From: Thermoleophilaceae bacterium
GTDB lineage: Bacteria > Actinomycetota > Thermoleophilia > Solirubrobacterales > Thermoleophilaceae
NCBI GenBank assembly: GCA_013695885.1
Contig: JACCZP010000299.1
Coordinates: 1-7,230, forward strand
Reading direction: 5' to 3'
DNA: 7,230 nucleotides
Shown in pieces: positions 6,595-7,230 of the stretch; the stretch's first letter is position 1, and every line of letters begins with the position of its first letter. Under the pieces are notes generated by a model, which saw only the letters and a list, made by a program, of their open reading frames with translations, was not told the DNA's origin and did not search any database. A program made the translations under genes and the position numbers.

Positions 6595-6622
6595 GGGGCC
6601 GGCGCGCCGGGGGGCCGGCGCG
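6595..6622 (+). repeat. GC-only direct repeat and palindrome after otsA
   Basis: GGGGCCGGCGCG occurs at 6595-6606 and again at 6611-6622, a 16-nt period beginning right after the otsA stop. CCGGCGCGCCGG (6599-6610) is a perfect 12-bp palindrome between and overlapping them. There is no T-run. It may act as a transcription terminator or mRNA 3'-end structure, or may simply be a small duplication. Confidence 0.45.
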
Positions 6623-6623
6623 G

Positions 6624-6710
6624 GGGGTCACGGACATGCATAAAGCCTGTCACGTCCAGCTCCGACGCACGTGGCTGGGGTTACGCATGCAGTTCGATAC
6701 ATAAGGCCAG
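6624..6710 (+). repeat. Imperfect long direct repeat, AT-richer, upstream of rpsF
   Basis: Copy one (6624-6649) begins GGGGTCACGGACATGCA and ends CATAAAGCCTG. Copy two (6677-6710) begins GGGGTTACGCATGCA and ends CATAAGGCCAG, with eight extra bases (GTTCGATA) in the middle. The 3' blocks 6636-6653 and 6697-6714 match at 14 of 18 positions. The segment contrasts in base composition with its all-GC surroundings. It lies in the 267-bp intergenic region, which otherwise holds the otsA 3' palindrome and the rpsF promoter. Possible tandem operator or duplicated promoter. Confidence 0.5.
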
Positions 6711-6714
6711 CCAC
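6671..6714 (+). repeat. 8-bp inverted repeat GTGGCTGG / CCAGCCAC
   Basis: GTGGCTGG (6671-6678) and CCAGCCAC (6707-6714) are perfect inverted repeats around a 28-nt centre, framing the second copy of the direct repeat. This could be a hairpin or a protein-binding dyad. Confidence 0.35.
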
Positions 6715-6807
6715 CCCCGATTCGTGGAGACGTGTTCGGGGTTGTGCACGCCGCCCTGGCGGGAATCGCGAAGAAGCCCGGGCAAGGGCGGCGAGACAGG
6801 CGACGCG

Positions 6808-6832
6808 GCCGATCGTCGGTAGGGTGATCGGC
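6808..6832 (+). promoter_or_regulatory. Dyad GCCGATC / GATCGGC overlapping the rpsF promoter
   Basis: GCCGATC (6808-6814) and GATCGGC (6826-6832) are inverted repeats with an 11-nt centre. The dyad covers a second -10-like TAGGGT (6820-6825) and the proposed -35 (6824-6829), so a protein bound here, or a hairpin if transcribed, would affect rpsF expression. Confidence 0.3.
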
Positions 6833-6852
6833 AAGGGGGCCACTGCTAAGGT
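6824..6852 (+). promoter_or_regulatory. rpsF: Candidate rpsF promoter (GTGATC-17-TAAGGT), possibly leaderless
   Basis: TAAGGT (6847-6852) is a good actinobacterial -10, and GTGATC (6824-6829; 3 of 6 to TTGACA) sits exactly 17 bp upstream. The GTG start at 6862 lies 9 nt after the -10, which is about where transcription would begin, so the mRNA may be leaderless. The only Shine-Dalgarno-like bases, AAGG (6848-6851), are inside the -10 itself. Confidence 0.5.
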
Positions 6853-6861
6853 CGGCGCGCT

Positions 6862-7230
6862 GTGCAGGGCCTCTACGACCTCATGTTGATGCTGGATCCG
6901 GCCGCTCCCGAGGAGCGCCGAACCGAGATCGTCGATGGGGTCCAGAGCACGATCGAGTCCGAAGGCCAGTTGATCGGGGCGCACGACTGGGGCACGCGCC
7001 GGATGTCCTTCGAGATCGACCACAAGGGCGAGGCCGGCTACCACCTACTCCAGTTCGAGGGGGGCACCGAGCTCCTCGATCGCCTCGACCGGACCCTGAG
7101 GATCGCGGACGGCGTCCTTCGCTTTCGCATCGTCGGCCTCAAGGCCGGCTCGCCGCCGCCGCCCGCGCCGCGGGCCGAGGCACCCCGAACGCGTGAGCAG
7201 CCGGCCGAGTCCCAGCGCGCGCCGCGCGCC
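6862..7230 (+). CDS. rpsF: 30S ribosomal protein S6 (3' end beyond window)
   Basis: The visible 123 codons encode small-subunit protein S6, which pairs with S18 on the 16S rRNA platform. Family marks are LYDLMLMLDP at residues 4-13 (usual YELMLILDP), the helix EERRTEIVDGVQSTIESEG, W43-G44 with R46-R47 (DWGTRRMSFEI, usual WGKRRLAYPI), GYHLLQFEG (59-67) and LRIADGVLRFRIV (79-91). The S6 core ends near residue 94. A Pro/Ala-rich tail follows (GSPPPPAPRAEAPRT and on) and is still open at the window edge, so this S6 is longer than the usual roughly 95-residue form. GTG 6862 is chosen because the conserved first strand begins three residues later. In most bacteria ssb, rpsR and rplI follow. Its closeness to the trehalose genes is probably only adjacency, since it has its own promoter. 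Confidence 0.92.
   Translation, partial: MQGLYDLMLMLDPAAPEERRTEIVDGVQSTIESEGQLIGAHDWGTRRMSFEIDHKGEAGYHLLQFEGGTELLDRLDRTLRIADGVLRFRIVGLKAGSPPPPAPRAEAPRTREQPAESQRAPRA

Noticed and set aside
5331..6704. 457-codon plus-strand frame inside and beyond otsA
   Set aside because: An Arg/Pro/Gly-rich shadow of a complete GT20 gene with all motifs in the other frame.
6685..6714. tRNA-like GTTCGAT near the second repeat
   Set aside because: The flanking bases cannot form a T-stem or an acceptor stem, and no anticodon arm is present.
6732..6827. Possible 31-residue small ORF from GTG 6732
   Set aside because: GGAG lies only a few bases from the GTG, the product is Arg/Gly-rich without a pattern, and it overlaps the proposed rpsF promoter.
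6628..7044. 138-codon minus-strand open frame across the intergenic region and rpsF
   Set aside because: It overlaps the clear S6 coding sequence, has no recognisable motif and no good ribosome-binding site.

Overview
This is a very GC-rich actinobacterial chromosome segment. GTG/TTG starts, TAGGxT/TAAGGT-type -10 boxes and a ribosomal-protein gene that may be leaderless all fit. The gene content (M28-like membrane protein, TreT-type trehalose synthase beside a GT20 enzyme, rpsF) is what I would expect of Thermoleophilia/Solirubrobacterales-like or other deep-branching Actinobacteria, but that placement is an inference. I see no mobile elements, CRISPR arrays, tRNA or rRNA genes.

Layout. (1) Positions 1-869, minus strand: the N-terminal 289 codons of a membrane-anchored protein with an M28 aminopeptidase fold pattern whose metal-binding and catalytic residues look lost. 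It starts at TTG behind a good Shine-Dalgarno and runs off the left edge. (2) A 53-bp divergent intergenic region. (3) Positions 923-3198, plus strand: an OmpR/PhoB-type response regulator and a membrane histidine kinase overlapping by ATGA, a complete two-component system. (4) Positions 3229-3663: a small RsbW/HATPase_c_2-like protein with degenerate ATP-binding boxes, 30 nt behind the kinase and probably in its operon. (5) A 157-bp GC-rich gap with stem-loops, a possible -10 box and an 8-bp dyad. (6) Positions 3821-6594: a TreT-type GT4 trehalose synthase followed 32 nt later by a GT20 trehalose-6-phosphate synthase (OtsA-like), a compatible-solute module. (7) A 267-bp intergenic region with GC-rich direct repeats, an imperfect long direct repeat of lower GC content, and a promoter. 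(8) Position 6862 to the right edge: rpsF (ribosomal protein S6), 3' end missing, normally the start of an rpsF-ssb-rpsR-rplI cluster.

How the genes may work together: the sensor kinase and regulator, with a degenerate anti-sigma-like protein, lie immediately upstream of and co-directional with two trehalose-forming enzymes. This suggests a stress-sensing unit (osmotic, desiccation or heat) controlling disaccharide solute synthesis. The adjacency is seen; the regulatory link is inference. Nothing here is an obviously new system. The best leads are the degenerate RsbW-like protein coupled to a two-component system, the pseudo-peptidase, and the repeats upstream of rpsF.
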